Source: Pseudodesulfovibrio sp. 5S69 (GTDB lineage Bacteria; Desulfobacterota; Desulfovibrionia; Desulfovibrionales; Desulfovibrionaceae). From it: a stretch of DNA of 64,000 nt. Positions within the stretch are counted from its first letter, which is position 1, and each line of letters begins with the position of its first letter. The translations under genes and the position numbers were made by a program. The notes under the pieces were generated by a model. It saw only the letters and a list, made by a program, of their open reading frames with translations. It was not told the origin of the DNA and did not search any database. Positions 44,491 to 53,856 of the stretch are shown here, in pieces. The stretch covers positions 496,001 through 560,000 of the forward strand of contig NZ_CP146609.1 in the NCBI RefSeq assembly GCF_037094465.1, written 5' to 3'.

Positions 44491-44775
44491 ATGAATGAAC
44501 ATCATAGGTCAGATTGTGACATTATGGACAACTCAGATGCACCCAGACCGCCGACCCTTCTTACCGTGCGGGAAGTTGCGGACTATTTACGGGTTCACCA
44601 GAGAACGGCCTACAGGCTGATCACCAACGGCAGCATCAGGGCCATCAAGATCGGTAGCCAGTGGCGCGTACCCGAACAGGCCTTGATGGATTTTTTAGAG
44701 AGTGGAATGAATGCCTCGGCACCTTCGGGCAAGAGGAAGGCCGAGCCGGATCAATTCAAACTCCCACTGGACTAA
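44485..44775 (+). CDS. Excisionase/MerR-type helix-turn-helix protein
   Basis: This small protein has the excisionase-like domain LLTVREVADYLRVHQRTAYRLITNGSIRAIKIGSQWRVPEQALMDFLE at about 25-71. Up to 96 residues are encoded; the ATG at 44524 (83 residues) is an equally good start, since neither has a strong ribosome site. Such proteins bind DNA as local regulators or recombination directionality factors. No integrase is nearby, so a regulator is more likely. The next gene follows after 10 bases. Confidence 0.8.
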   Translation: MSMNEHHRSDCDIMDNSDAPRPPTLLTVREVADYLRVHQRTAYRLITNGSIRAIKIGSQWRVPEQALMDFLESGMNASAPSGKRKAEPDQFKLPLD

Positions 44776-44785
44776 GGAGAGCGGC

Positions 44786-45190
44786 ATGTCGAACAGAACG
44801 GTTGGCGGTTATGACGGGGGCGACCCGATCCTGAACGTTACCCTGCCCAACGATTTCGGCCAGGACCTTGAGGTCTCCGGCAAATTGATTGGGGAAGAAA
44901 TGTATTTTGATGATGGAACCGGCATGCTGACCATGGAAAAGCTGTACCGGGACACGGACGGGGAGCTCGCCTACGGCATCATCTCGGCCATCGGTCACGC
45001 CCGCGAACGCCGCGCCTACCGTGTAGAAGAAGGCGAGGATAGCTGCATCGTCACCAACGGCAGCCTCAGCCTTGAATTCAACTACGACGACCTCTTCGAA
45101 CTGCTGGCCGTCGCCTTGGAGTCTGAAAAGGAATCCACCGCCAGCCAGGTCAGCGAACAAGTTCGCCGCAAACTCGCCGTGAACGAGTAG
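44786..45190 (+). CDS. Conserved hypothetical protein
   Basis: This 134-residue acidic soluble protein (start behind AAGGAGA) has DPILNVTLPNDFGQDLEVSGKLIGEEMYFDDGTGMLTMEKLYRDTDG and a C-terminal helical part. I do not recognise it. It is co-transcribed with the HTH protein and is followed by a terminator. Confidence 0.75.
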   Translation: MSNRTVGGYDGGDPILNVTLPNDFGQDLEVSGKLIGEEMYFDDGTGMLTMEKLYRDTDGELAYGIISAIGHARERRAYRVEEGEDSCIVTNGSLSLEFNYDDLFELLAVALESEKESTASQVSEQVRRKLAVNE

Positions 45191-45214
45191 ATTTTTCTAA
45201 AAGTGCTATGAAAT

Positions 45215-45237
45215 GGGGCCTTTTGGCCCCTTTTTTT
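45215..45237 (+). terminator. Terminator of the HTH/hypothetical unit
   Basis: GGGGCC-TTTT-GGCCCC is followed by seven T, 24 bases after the stop. Confidence 0.9.
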
Positions 45238-45249
45238 CGCGCTTTTATA

Positions 45250-45346
45250 GCCTCCGGCGGCCGGGGCGCTGCCCCGGACCCCGCCAAAGAACCTTTTGAA
45301 AGAGGTTCTTTGGAATCTCCAAAACTTTTTGTTGCCGCTTCGCGGG
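45250..45346 (+). repeat. Dispersed intergenic repeat, copy 8 (forward)
   Basis: GCCTCCGGCGGCC, a short hairpin CCGGGGCGCTGCCCCGG, a second hairpin (CCAAAGAACCT...AGGTTCTTTGG), AAAACTTTTTG and CCGCTTCGCGG. It lies just after a terminator. Confidence 0.82.
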
Positions 45347-45425
45347 AGGTGCGTGCGTGAAGCGGCCGCCCTTTGCCCCATAAAAAAGGAACGCGCAGCC
45401 GCACGCCGCATAGCGCCCGCACTCA

Positions 45426-45532
45426 CCGCGCAGCAGCACAAAAAGTTTAGAAAGGGAAAGGGGATGGGGTTCCGGGGGAAGGAGAGGGAAACCTTTTCTC
45501 GAAGGTTTCCCTCTCCTCCTCGGCGCCGAGGC
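45426..45532 (-). repeat. Dispersed intergenic repeat, copy 9 (reverse)
   Basis: CCGCGCAGCAGCACAAAAAGTTT, a hairpin (GAGAGGGAAACCTT...AAGGTTTCCCTCTC) and a CGCCGAGGC end, nine bases after the phosphofructokinase stop. It pairs with copy 8; the gap holds no gene. Confidence 0.75.
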
Positions 45533-45541
45533 TCCCCCCGA

Positions 45542-46837
45542 CTACTTCAGATGTTCGTGCTGGCCGGTGGCTTCCATGACGGAGGACCACCAGTCGGAGT
45601 TGATGTTGATGCGCCGGCGCTCGGTGGCCACCAGGTCCAGGGGGAGGTGGACCATGCTCGACTTGAGTCGGGACACGACCATGCCGGTCTTGCCGGCCAT
45701 GGCTGCGTGCACGGCGTTCTGGCCCAGGAATCCGCAGTAGACCCGGTCGCCTGCATTGGCCGGGACGGACCGAATCAAGTAGCTGGGATCGATGAATTTT
45801 AAATTTATCTCGAAGTCCCTGGCCTGTGCGTATTCCTCAAGCTGGTCGATCAGCAGTCCGCAGATGTCGCCGAGCTTCGGGTTGCCGGAGGGATCCCGTT
45901 CGATCTCGCCGCCCAGCAGGTCCTGGCCTGCGCCCTCGGCGCAGACGATGATGGCGTGTTTGCGGGCCTTGAGGCGCGATTCCACGGCTTCGAGCAGGCC
46001 GCCCGGACCGGTCAGGCTGAAGGGCTGTTCCGGGACCAGAAGGAAATTGACCTCCTGCATGGCCAAGGTGGCCTGGGCCGCGATGAAGCCCGCCTCGCGG
46101 CCCATGAGTTTGACCAGGCCGACGCCCATATCGATGCCCGTGGCCTCCACGTGGGCGCACTGGATGACCTCGGCCGCCTTTTCCACGGCGGTATCGAAGC
46201 CGAAGGATCGGGTGATGAAGTTGATGTCGTTGTCGATGGTCTTGGGGATGCCGATGATGCCGATGTGGCGCTTGCGGGCCGAGACCTCGTTGACGATGGA
46301 CTTGGCCGCACGCATGGCCCCGTCGCCGCCGATGACGAAGAGAACGTTGATGTTCAACCGTTCCAGGGAATCGACAATCTCCACGGGGTCCTGCAGGCCG
46401 CGCGAAGATCCGAGAATGGTCCCGCCGAACTGGTGGATGTGCGAGACCGTGTCCGGGGTGAGCTCCTTGACGTCATAGCCGTACTTGGGGATAAAGCCGC
46501 GCAGCCCGTTGGTAATGCCGAGCACGTGCCGCACCCCGTAGTGGTAGTGGGCCTCGTGCACGATGGCCCGGATGACGTCGTTGATGCCCGGGCAAATGCC
46601 GCCGCAGGTAACAATGGCACAGCGGGCCTTAGATGTATCGAAATAAACCCGCTCGCGCGGCCCGGCCTTTTCGAATTCCTTTTGCAGGACATCGGTGTCC
46701 AGCTCGGTCAGCTCGCCGGAAGTAAGCATCAGGGTGGACGGGCGTGATTCGTCCACAAACCGCGCTCCTTTGAGCGGCGATTTGATCTTGGGTGTGCCTA
46801 GATTCGGAATTTTAGTAATGAAATCGAGATGCTTCAT
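45542..46837 (-). CDS. pfkA: ATP-dependent 6-phosphofructokinase (long type)
   Basis: This 431-residue enzyme has CGGICPGINDVIRAIV, FVIGGDGAMRAA and GIPKTIDNDI. GGDG together with PKTIDND marks the ATP-using members of the long TP0108-like group rather than pyrophosphate enzymes, which carry GGDD. It phosphorylates fructose 6-phosphate in glycolysis. It is followed by repeat copy 9 and preceded by the heptose kinase gene on the same strand. Confidence 0.92.
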   Translation of the reverse strand: MKHLDFITKIPNLGTPKIKSPLKGARFVDESRPSTLMLTSGELTELDTDVLQKEFEKAGPRERVYFDTSKARCAIVTCGGICPGINDVIRAIVHEAHYHYGVRHVLGITNGLRGFIPKYGYDVKELTPDTVSHIHQFGGTILGSSRGLQDPVEIVDSLERLNINVLFVIGGDGAMRAAKSIVNEVSARKRHIGIIGIPKTIDNDINFITRSFGFDTAVEKAAEVIQCAHVEATGIDMGVGLVKLMGREAGFIAAQATLAMQEVNFLLVPEQPFSLTGPGGLLEAVESRLKARKHAIIVCAEGAGQDLLGGEIERDPSGNPKLGDICGLLIDQLEEYAQARDFEINLKFIDPSYLIRSVPANAGDRVYCGFLGQNAVHAAMAGKTGMVVSRLKSSMVHLPLDLVATERRRININSDWWSSVMEATGQHEHLK

Positions 46838-46875
46838 TGTATTTCACTCCGTAAATCGGCCTGATAGACAAAAAG

Positions 46876-47889
46876 TCATTCCTGCCAATAGGTCACTTGG
46901 GGTTCCGGCAGTTCCGTGATGGTTTCCCGAAGGTCGTCCGGGGTTGCCGTTGCAGCGCCCACCTGGGCCACGACCACGCCCGCCGCATAGTTTGCCAAGG
47001 TGCAGGCGGTCAGCAGGTCCATGCCCGCGGCCAGGGCCAGGGCGGTAGTGGCAATGACCGTATCGCCTGCGCCGGTGACGTCGAAGACCTTGCGCGCGAA
47101 AGTCGGGATGTGCCGGATGGATCCTTCGCCCTCGAACAGGGCCATGCCGTCGGGCCCGAGGGTGATGAGCAGGTTTCGGCAATGCAGCCTCCTGAAGAGG
47201 GCCCGGCCCGCCTGGATGATGGATTCGCGGCCGGACACGGGCAGGTTCGCGCCCTCACTGGCCTCCTTGGTGTTGGGGGTCAACAGGTCCACGTCCTGAT
47301 AGAGATCGTAGTTCACGGTCTTGGGGTCGACCAGGACCAGCGGCGGGGTGGACCTGCCCTGGACCATGGTCATGAAGCGATCCATGAATTCCTTGGAAAT
47401 GAAACCCTTGCCGTAATCGGACAGGATGATCACCGGATAATCGGGCAGGTTCTCTTCGAGGATAACGAACAGGGTGTCCATCTCGCCGGGGGAGAGCGGG
47501 CCGACGCGCTCCTGGTCCACGCGGACCACCTGCTGGTTGTGGGCGATGATCCGGGTCTTGACCGTCGTGGGGCGGTCGCCGTCCTGGATGAGCCGGGTGC
47601 TCAACCCCGCCCGGCCGCAGAGGTCTTCGAGGACTTCGCCGTTGCGGTCCGTGCCCACGGCCCCGATGAGCAACGGCTTGCCGCCCAGGTCCGCAATGTT
47701 GCGGGCCACATTCCCCGCGCCGCCCAGGAGGTAGGACTCGTCCTTAACCTGGACCACCGGCACCGGCGCCTCGGGAGAGATGCGCTCCACGCCGCCGATG
47801 AGGTAATGATCCAGCATGAGGTCGCCTATGATCATGACCTTGTGCCCCTTGAGGGCTTTGACGGCTTCCAGAATCATTTCATGTGACAT
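46876..47889 (-). CDS. rfaE1: D-glycero-beta-D-manno-heptose 7-phosphate kinase (HldE N-domain type)
   Basis: This 337-residue ribokinase-fold enzyme has VMIIGDLMLDHYLIGGVERISPEAPVPVV, GGAGNVARNIADLG and the ADP-site DVTGAGDTVIATTALALAAG. It makes heptose 1,7-bisphosphate for LPS inner core. The cytidylyl-transferase domain found fused in HldE is absent. The start MSHEM at 47889 is favoured. Confidence 0.91.
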   Translation of the reverse strand: MSHEMILEAVKALKGHKVMIIGDLMLDHYLIGGVERISPEAPVPVVQVKDESYLLGGAGNVARNIADLGGKPLLIGAVGTDRNGEVLEDLCGRAGLSTRLIQDGDRPTTVKTRIIAHNQQVVRVDQERVGPLSPGEMDTLFVILEENLPDYPVIILSDYGKGFISKEFMDRFMTMVQGRSTPPLVLVDPKTVNYDLYQDVDLLTPNTKEASEGANLPVSGRESIIQAGRALFRRLHCRNLLITLGPDGMALFEGEGSIRHIPTFARKVFDVTGAGDTVIATTALALAAGMDLLTACTLANYAAGVVVAQVGAATATPDDLRETITELPEPQVTYWQE

Positions 47890-48053
47890 ATTGTAAACAA
47901 CCAATGTTTTTCTGCTGTTGGTTCAAGTTGTTATCAGATCATCATAGCCTGGGGAGGGCGGTCTTAGCCGTCCGTGGACCCGTGGCGTGATCACCAGGAA
48001 TCAGTTGGTGCTCACGATCGCCCGCTCATAGCGATGCGACGCCGGGCAGGCCC

Positions 48054-48971
48054 TCAGTCGAACTGGACACCGAACTTTTCCGCAACGGACCGCAAGTCAT
48101 CTTCAGCGGTGTAACTCACTGTCAACTTGCCTTTTTCAGGCGAACCGGAAATTTTAACCGTAAGGCCCAACATATCGGAAAGATCGACCTGGAGGGACTC
48201 CAGCCGGGGATCGAGGTGCTTGGGCTCGGACTTGGCCGAGCGGGAGGAGGGGGCGGCCCCGATCTCATCCGCTCCGGGGAGTCTGCCGTGCTGTTTGTAG
48301 AACGAGGCCTGGGCCTCTGCCTGGCGTACGGTCAATCCATTCTCCGCGATGCGGCGGTGCAGCTCGGCCTGAGGTTCCGGGTCGGGCACGGCCATGATCG
48401 CCCGGCCGTGCCCCGCGGACAAGACGCTCTGCTGGATAGCGACCTGCACGGATTCGGGCAGGTTGAGCAACCGCAGGGAGTTGGCCACGGCAGAACGGCT
48501 CTTGCCCACCTGGCGGGCCAGTTCTTCCTGGCTCAGCCCGAACTCCTGCTGCAACCGCTGGTAGCCGAGCGCCTCTTCCACGGCGTTCAGATCCTCGCGT
48601 TGCAGGTTCTCGATGAGCGCGATGGCCAGGCTCTCCTGGTCGGTCATCTCCCTGACCAGGGAGGGGATCTCGGTCAGACCGGCCTTCTTGGAGGCGCGCA
48701 GGCGCCGTTCACCGGCCACCAACTCGTAGTTGCCGCCGCCCAGCGGGCGAACCAGCACGGGCTGGAGCACGCCGCGGGTCTCAATGGACGCGGCCAGGTC
48801 GTTGAGCGCGTCCTCGGAGAACTCGCGCCGGGGCTGATGCGGATTGGGGGTGATGGCCCCCACCGGAATCAGACGCACCTCGGCGGCATCGGAAGTGACC
48901 TTCTCGTCCTCGCGCACGCCGCCCAGCAGTGCATCCAGTCCCCGGCCCAAACCCCTGTTAGTCGATGTCAT
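48054..48971 (-). CDS. parB: Chromosome partitioning protein ParB
   Basis: This 305-residue protein opens GLGRGLDALLGG, has the CTP-binding NPHQPRREF and GERRLRASKKAG motifs, IENLQREDLNAVEEA, and the HTH LSQEELARQVGKSRSAVANSLRLLNL that reads parS. It spreads from parS sites as a CTP-dependent clamp. Unusually its gene is separated from parA by a gene on the opposite strand. Confidence 0.96.
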   Translation of the reverse strand: MTSTNRGLGRGLDALLGGVREDEKVTSDAAEVRLIPVGAITPNPHQPRREFSEDALNDLAASIETRGVLQPVLVRPLGGGNYELVAGERRLRASKKAGLTEIPSLVREMTDQESLAIALIENLQREDLNAVEEALGYQRLQQEFGLSQEELARQVGKSRSAVANSLRLLNLPESVQVAIQQSVLSAGHGRAIMAVPDPEPQAELHRRIAENGLTVRQAEAQASFYKQHGRLPGADEIGAAPSSRSAKSEPKHLDPRLESLQVDLSDMLGLTVKISGSPEKGKLTVSYTAEDDLRSVAEKFGVQFD

Positions 48972-49067
48972 ATATCACTCCTGTCTCGCTTGTAGCTTGT
49001 AATTCATTCCTTGCCCAAAAAGGCCTGAGTGCCTATAACGCCCCGAAGATAACCCAATGGAGCGAAT

Positions 49068-49493
49068 ATGTCCGATCAGATCAACGAACTCTTCGATAAG
49101 GACGGCAACCCCCTCGGCGCCCTGCTGACCGCCGAGGCCTGGACCGCGGTGCGTGACCAGGTCATGGCCGCACTGGGCGTCGAGGAAACCCCGGTCATCC
49201 AGGAAAAGCCGGAACCCATTGCAGACTGGGAAATGCTGACCCAGTACTGGGATTTCCCCTATCCGGTCGACATGGACGTGGCCTGCGAAAACTGCGGCAG
49301 CAAGACCGACAACTGGACCGAAGACGACCCGCGCCTGTTCCGCCTGACCAGCGCCAACCTGGCCGGACTGGTCGCCTTCAAGTGCATGAACTGCCAGGCA
49401 AAGGTGGTCAAGAAGCACTTCAAGGACGAGATCGTCACCGAATGCACCCCCTACCAGGAGGAGAAGGTCACCTCCAAGGAAGGGCGGTACTGA
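49068..49493 (+). CDS. Conserved zinc-ribbon protein between parA and parB
   Basis: This 141-residue acidic protein has CENC near residue 71 and CMNC near residue 104, a split zinc ribbon, with DWEMLTQYWDFPYPVDMDVACENCG around the first pair. It is on the plus strand between the minus-strand parA and parB genes. Its ribosome site is weak (GGAG, 7 bases before ATG). The function is unknown. Confidence 0.78.
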   Translation: MSDQINELFDKDGNPLGALLTAEAWTAVRDQVMAALGVEETPVIQEKPEPIADWEMLTQYWDFPYPVDMDVACENCGSKTDNWTEDDPRLFRLTSANLAGLVAFKCMNCQAKVVKKHFKDEIVTECTPYQEEKVTSKEGRY

Positions 49494-49558
49494 TCGCCGC
49501 CTGCTCACGTTCGCGCCGCCCGCTCACCACGGGGCGGCGCGGCTGTTAAAGAACCTGC

Positions 49559-50332
49559 CTAGGCCCCGGCCGTGGCGCTTCGCTCCACTTCCTGAGCCAG
49601 AGCGAGATACGCCTCCGCACCCCGCGATTTGATATCATAGTTGATCACCGGTTTACCGAAGCTCGGTGCCTCGGAAAGACGTACGTTTCTCGGGATGATC
49701 GTCTCGAACAGGTGCTGGGGAAACGCCTTGCGCACCTCGTTCTTGACCTGCCACGACAGCCGGTTTCTGGAGTCGTACATGGTCAGGACCACGCCGAGGA
49801 TATCGAGGTCCTGATTGAGCCGCTTGCGGACCAGCTCGTACGTCATGAGCAACTGCGCAATGCCTTCCAAAGCGTAATACTCGCATTGTAGCGGGACAAG
49901 CAATTCATTGGCGGCACACAGGGCATTGACGGTCAGCAGTCCCAGCGAAGGAGGGCAGTCAATGAGAATGAAATCATACTGTTCGTCCACCTGGTCGATG
50001 AGTTCGCGCAGATAGAATTCGCGGCCGAACTTGTCCACCAGCTCAATTTCGGCACCCACCAGGTCCTGTGTGCCGGGCAGGATATCGAGAAAGGGCACGC
50101 CGGTCTGATAGATGGCCTTGCCGATGTTTTTCGGCTCGAAAAGCACGCTGTAGATGTTCTCGCGCTTGTCGGCGGGATAGAAACCCAGTCCGCTGGAAGC
50201 ATTGCCCTGGGGGTCGCAATCCACCAGAAGAACCCGCTTCTCCATCACGGCCAGGGAGGCCGCCAGGTTGATGGCGGTGGTGGTTTTTCCCACACCGCCT
50301 TTTTGATTCGCAATCACGATTTTTCTCGCCAC
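49559..50332 (-). CDS. parA: Chromosome partitioning ATPase ParA/Soj
   Basis: This 257-residue protein begins at GTG (IVIANQKGGVGKTTTAINLAASLA), the deviant Walker A of ParA, and continues with VLLVDCDPQGNASSGLG and FILIDCPPSLGLLTVNAL. ParA moves ParB-bound origins. The long frame upstream to 50407 reads through a parS site and is not coding. A GAGGG site precedes the GTG. Confidence 0.96.
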   Translation of the reverse strand: MARKIVIANQKGGVGKTTTAINLAASLAVMEKRVLLVDCDPQGNASSGLGFYPADKRENIYSVLFEPKNIGKAIYQTGVPFLDILPGTQDLVGAEIELVDKFGREFYLRELIDQVDEQYDFILIDCPPSLGLLTVNALCAANELLVPLQCEYYALEGIAQLLMTYELVRKRLNQDLDILGVVLTMYDSRNRLSWQVKNEVRKAFPQHLFETIIPRNVRLSEAPSFGKPVINYDIKSRGAEAYLALAQEVERSATAGA

Positions 50333-50381
50333 ATGACCCTCGCTTTCGAGCTGCATTCGGTGCGTTCGAGACTCCGTCGCC

Positions 50382-50397
50382 TGTTTCACGTGAAACA
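50382..50397. promoter_or_regulatory. parS site 1
   Basis: TGTTTCACGTGAAACA is a perfect match to the bacterial parS consensus and lies 50 bases upstream of the parA start. Confidence 0.96.
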
Positions 50398-50415
50398 ATT
50401 TCCCCAAAATGAGAA

Positions 50416-50431
50416 TGTTTCACGTGAAACA
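50416..50431. promoter_or_regulatory. parS site 2
   Basis: A second perfect TGTTTCACGTGAAACA, centre-to-centre 34 bases from site 1. Confidence 0.96.
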
Positions 50432-50513
50432 CTGTCCTCTTGTCGTTTCAATTGTCGTAGGCTGAATGAAAAACAAAGGCAAGGGGCGGAGGCGGAATTG
50501 GGGGAAAAAGACA

Positions 50514-50538
50514 CAAAAAAGGGCGGCTGTCGCCGCCC
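50514..50538 (-). terminator. Terminator of the epimerase gene
   Basis: GGGCGGC-GACA-GCCGCCC on the minus strand is followed by six T, 23 bases after the stop. Confidence 0.92.
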
Positions 50539-50561
50539 GTGATGATCGTGGTGATCACATC

Positions 50562-51569
50562 CTATTTCCCGTAATACTCGTTGTACCACTCGATGAACTT
50601 GCGGATGCCGTCCTCAATGCTGGTATCGGGTTTGAACCCGACATCGTTCTGAAGGTCGGAGACGTCCGCCTCGGTGGCCGGGACATCGCCCGCCTGCATA
50701 GGCATGTAATTGTAGATGGCCTTTTTGCCGACAACTTCCTCGATGACCTCGATGTAGCGGGACAGTTCCACAACGGTGTTATTGCCGATGTTGTATATCT
50801 GGTAGGGCACGGAGCTGGTGCACGGATCGGGATGATCGCCGTCCCAGTCGGGATTGGGGGCGGCCGTACGCTTCAAAACCCGGACTACGCCCTCGACGAT
50901 GTCGTCGATGTAGGTGAAATCGCGGCGCATCTTGCCATAGTTAAAGACGTTGATGGGCTTGTCCTCGATGATGTTCTTGGTGAACAGGAAGAGGGCCATA
51001 TCCGGGCGGCCCCAGGGGCCATATACCGTAAAGAAGCGCAACCCCGTGGTCGGCAGGTTGTACAGGCTCGAATAGGAGTGCGCCATCATCTCGTTGGCCT
51101 TTTTGGTGGCCGCGTAGAGACTCATGGGATGATCAACCCCCTCGTGGGGGTTGAGCGGCATCTTGGTGTTCATGCCGTACACCGACGAGCTGGAGGCATA
51201 GGCCAGATGCTCGACGCCATTGTGTCGGCACCCTTCGAGGATGTTCAGGAAGCCGACAACGTTGGAGTCGATGTAGGACCTGGGGTTCTCAATGGAGTAG
51301 CGGACACCGGCCTGAGCGGCCAGGTTGACCACGTGCGTGAACTGCTCGGCCTGGAAAAGCGCCGCCATGGGCACGGCATCCTCAAGGTTGATGTTCACAT
51401 GCTTGAAGAGGGGGCTCTGCTCAAGGATCTTGAGTCGGTCCTTCTTCAGGTTCACGTCATAATAGTCGTTCAGATTGTCCAATCCGACGACCTCATGGCC
51501 CTCATCGAGCAAACGCCTGGAAAGATGAAAGCCGATGAAGCCAGCGGCTCCGGTCACAAGTGTCTTCAT
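50562..51569 (-). CDS. NAD-dependent UDP-glucuronate 4-epimerase
   Basis: This 335-residue short-chain dehydrogenase has the NAD site [32 protein letters not shown] and the catalytic YAATK with [19 protein letters not shown]. It interconverts UDP-glucuronate and UDP-galacturonate for surface sugars. The ATG at 51569 follows AAGGA; the usual family length is about 335. Confidence 0.9.
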   Translation of the reverse strand: MKTLVTGAAGFIGFHLSRRLLDEGHEVVGLDNLNDYYDVNLKKDRLKILEQSPLFKHVNINLEDAVPMAALFQAEQFTHVVNLAAQAGVRYSIENPRSYIDSNVVGFLNILEGCRHNGVEHLAYASSSSVYGMNTKMPLNPHEGVDHPMSLYAATKKANEMMAHSYSSLYNLPTTGLRFFTVYGPWGRPDMALFLFTKNIIEDKPINVFNYGKMRRDFTYIDDIVEGVVRVLKRTAAPNPDWDGDHPDPCTSSVPYQIYNIGNNTVVELSRYIEVIEEVVGKKAIYNYMPMQAGDVPATEADVSDLQNDVGFKPDTSIEDGIRKFIEWYNEYYGK

Positions 51570-51927
51570 ATGAATGGTCCTTATCCTGTTGATGGTCAGG
51601 TGGTTGTCGAGTGGCATCCCGTACCGGGTGTCAACGCAGTGCGTGGATCACCGGCTTCATACTCTACTCCATGCCCAGAGGGCAAGTTCGCAATATTCAC
51701 TATACGATGCCGACTATGCGGTTATTGCCCAAGTCCTGTCGGCAGCCACTGACATACAATGCCTGTCGCCCGGAAACCCTTGTGGCACGGGCATTCCCGG
51801 ACGCTTTGCTGAAATCGCCGGATGCGCGATTTTCGCAGAAAAAGCAGTCCATGGCCTGCCAAGGCAGGTAATTTGCGTCAAAATCGAAATATGCGCGAAT
51901 TCCGGGGAAAGGGACCGTTTCGGCACC
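51570..51927. other. Gap upstream of the epimerase gene, no gene seen
   Basis: About 360 bases lie between two minus-strand genes. It contains a short hairpin near 51850 (CCTGCCAAGGCAGG) and TATAGT near 51700 that could be a -10 for the epimerase. No ORF of good quality. Confidence 0.3.
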
Positions 51928-52653
51928 TTACAGCCGGATATTGACGATCGCGTCCACGGCCATCTGCTGTTCATGCGGCAGCATATCGACGAGCCGGTTG
52001 ATAGGGGGCAGCTTGTGGACGATGACGTTTTCGAGGAGATGCGTCACGGCCCGAATGTCCGCATCGGGCAGGATGACCTTCAGCGCCTCGTCGCCGAAGC
52101 AGACAACGTGCGGTGTGTGCCACAGTTCCCACCCGCGCCAGAACATGGAGGTGTCGGGTTGCAATGCCCCATCGACCAGCGCGGCCGCTGGCCAGAAATT
52201 GATGGTTCCGGGCGGCCATTTCAAATGGGCCTGAAGATTCTTGAGCACGGAGCGCCGCCGCGGATCGGACTGTCCGCCCAGGTCCAGGCCGAGTTCCATG
52301 TAGGTCATGACCACCCGCGCATCGGGTTTGGTGAAGCGCAGAAAGGTCGACCACGGAGCCGGGAAATTTGCGGCTGCCCGATCCGACAGGCCTGAGGGGG
52401 AGGGCGGGGCCGACTGCGGCTGCGCGCTCGAAGGTCGACCTTGAGATCGGCGGGCCTGCGGTTGGGTCTGCAATGGCGGTGTATCGCCGGACCGGGTTGC
52501 GGAAACAGCCGCTTGCGCCGACGGTATGGCCTGGACCCGGTCGGGTTGCGCCTCGACGGTCAGGCCGCCGGGGACGTAGGCGTACTCCAGTCCGGACTCG
52601 AGCCAGGGGCGCAGGCTCTCGCGCACGTTCAGTCGAGCAGAAGGTGATCCCAT
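51928..52653 (-). CDS. Hypothetical protein downstream of coaBC
   Basis: This 241-residue protein has a short N-terminal part, a proline/serine/glutamine-rich linker (about 55-92) and a conserved C-terminal domain (TFLRFTKPDARVVMTYMELGLDLGG...VVCFGDEALKVILP, about 102-225). I do not recognise it. The ATG is within the end of coaBC (25-base overlap), so it is translationally coupled. The C-terminal domain carries a tryptophan-rich WRGWELWHTPHVV segment. Confidence 0.75.
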   Translation of the reverse strand: MGSPSARLNVRESLRPWLESGLEYAYVPGGLTVEAQPDRVQAIPSAQAAVSATRSGDTPPLQTQPQARRSQGRPSSAQPQSAPPSPSGLSDRAAANFPAPWSTFLRFTKPDARVVMTYMELGLDLGGQSDPRRRSVLKNLQAHLKWPPGTINFWPAAALVDGALQPDTSMFWRGWELWHTPHVVCFGDEALKVILPDADIRAVTHLLENVIVHKLPPINRLVDMLPHEQQMAVDAIVNIRL

Positions 52654-53855
52654 AGTCTCCACGCCACTTCGGTCTTGGGCAGTTGCGGCCACTGTTCCTT
52701 GCGGCCCTTGGCGTCCAGAATGAACATCTCGTTGGTGGCGACGCCAAACCCGCTGCCGGATTTGGAGATGTTGTTGGCCGCGATGAGATCGAGGTTCTTG
52801 GCCGCCAGCTTGCGGGCTGCTTCGTCGCGGAGGTTGCCCGTCTCGGCCGCGAAGCCGATGAGTCTCTGGCCATCGCGCTTGCACTCGCCCAGGTGCTTCA
52901 GGATATCCGGATTGGTCTCGAACTCCACGGTGATGCCCGCACCCGCCGAGGTCGTCTTCTTGAACTTGGTCACGCCGAACGGCACGGGCCGGTAGTCTGC
53001 CACGGCGGCCGTCAGGCAGGCCATGTCCATGGACGGCCACAGGTCGGTACAGGCTGCATACATCTGCCGGGCGGTGGTCACCGAGACCACGGCCACGTCG
53101 CAGGGGAAATTCAGAGCGGTGGGCCCGGCCACCACGGTCACATCGGCCCCGCGCAGGTATGCGGCCATGGCCACGCACGCGCCCATGGTCCCGCTGGACG
53201 GGTTGGACCAGAAGCGGACGGCATCCCACGGTTCGCGGGTGGGGCCCAGGGTGACCAGGACCTTTTTGCCCGCCATGTCCTGAGGGGCCAGGGCCTTGAG
53301 GGTGGCCAGGAAGATCTCGTCCACAGGGGCGAGCCGTCCTGTGCCGGTGTCTCCGCAGGCCACGGAGCCTGCCTCGGGAAATACGCGGGTGTAGCCGAGC
53401 TCTTCGAGCATGGCCCAGTTGCGCTGGGTGGCCGGGGCCGCCCACATGCGCGGGTTCATGGCCGGGGCCACGATCTTGGGGCCGGGAAAGGCCAGGGCCT
53501 GGCAGGAGAGCATGTCGTCGGCCAGCCCGCAGGCGAGCTTGGCCAGGATGCTGGCGGTGGCCGGAGCAATGAGCAGGACGTCCGCCGCCTGACCCGGTTC
53601 GAGGTGGCCGAAGGTGGTATCCGCGTCCGGGGTCTCGCTGAACATGCCGGTATAGACCGGTGACGCGCCGAGCGCCTCGAAGGAGAGCGGGGTGACGAAC
53701 TTCTCGGCCGCCCCGGTCAGGGTGGCCGAAACCATGCAGTCGGCCTGTTGCAGGGAGCGGACCAGGTCGAGTGCCTTGAACGCGGCGATGGAGCCGGTCA
53801 CGCCCAGATGGACGCGCTTGCCCATGAATCCGGTAAAACCGTAGTGGGGTTGCAT
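52629..53855 (-). CDS. coaBC: Bifunctional CoaBC (phosphopantothenoylcysteine decarboxylase/synthase)
   Basis: This 408-residue protein has the FMN decarboxylase half (LGVTGSIAAFKALDLVRSL, PAMNPRMW, ADDMLSC) and the ligase half (VLVTLGPTREPWDAVRFWSNPSSGTMG and AVADYRPV). It carries two steps of coenzyme A synthesis. It begins one base after the upstream lipoprotein gene. Confidence 0.94.
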   Translation of the reverse strand: MQPHYGFTGFMGKRVHLGVTGSIAAFKALDLVRSLQQADCMVSATLTGAAEKFVTPLSFEALGASPVYTGMFSETPDADTTFGHLEPGQAADVLLIAPATASILAKLACGLADDMLSCQALAFPGPKIVAPAMNPRMWAAPATQRNWAMLEELGYTRVFPEAGSVACGDTGTGRLAPVDEIFLATLKALAPQDMAGKKVLVTLGPTREPWDAVRFWSNPSSGTMGACVAMAAYLRGADVTVVAGPTALNFPCDVAVVSVTTARQMYAACTDLWPSMDMACLTAAVADYRPVPFGVTKFKKTTSAGAGITVEFETNPDILKHLGECKRDGQRLIGFAAETGNLRDEAARKLAAKNLDLIAANNISKSGSGFGVATNEMFILDAKGRKEQWPQLPKTEVAWRLWDHLLLD

Positions 53856-53856
53856 A

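Noticed and set aside
47905..48053. Structured RNA between parB and the heptose kinase gene
   Set aside because: Short hairpins exist but no known RNA signature or conserved loop could be recognised.
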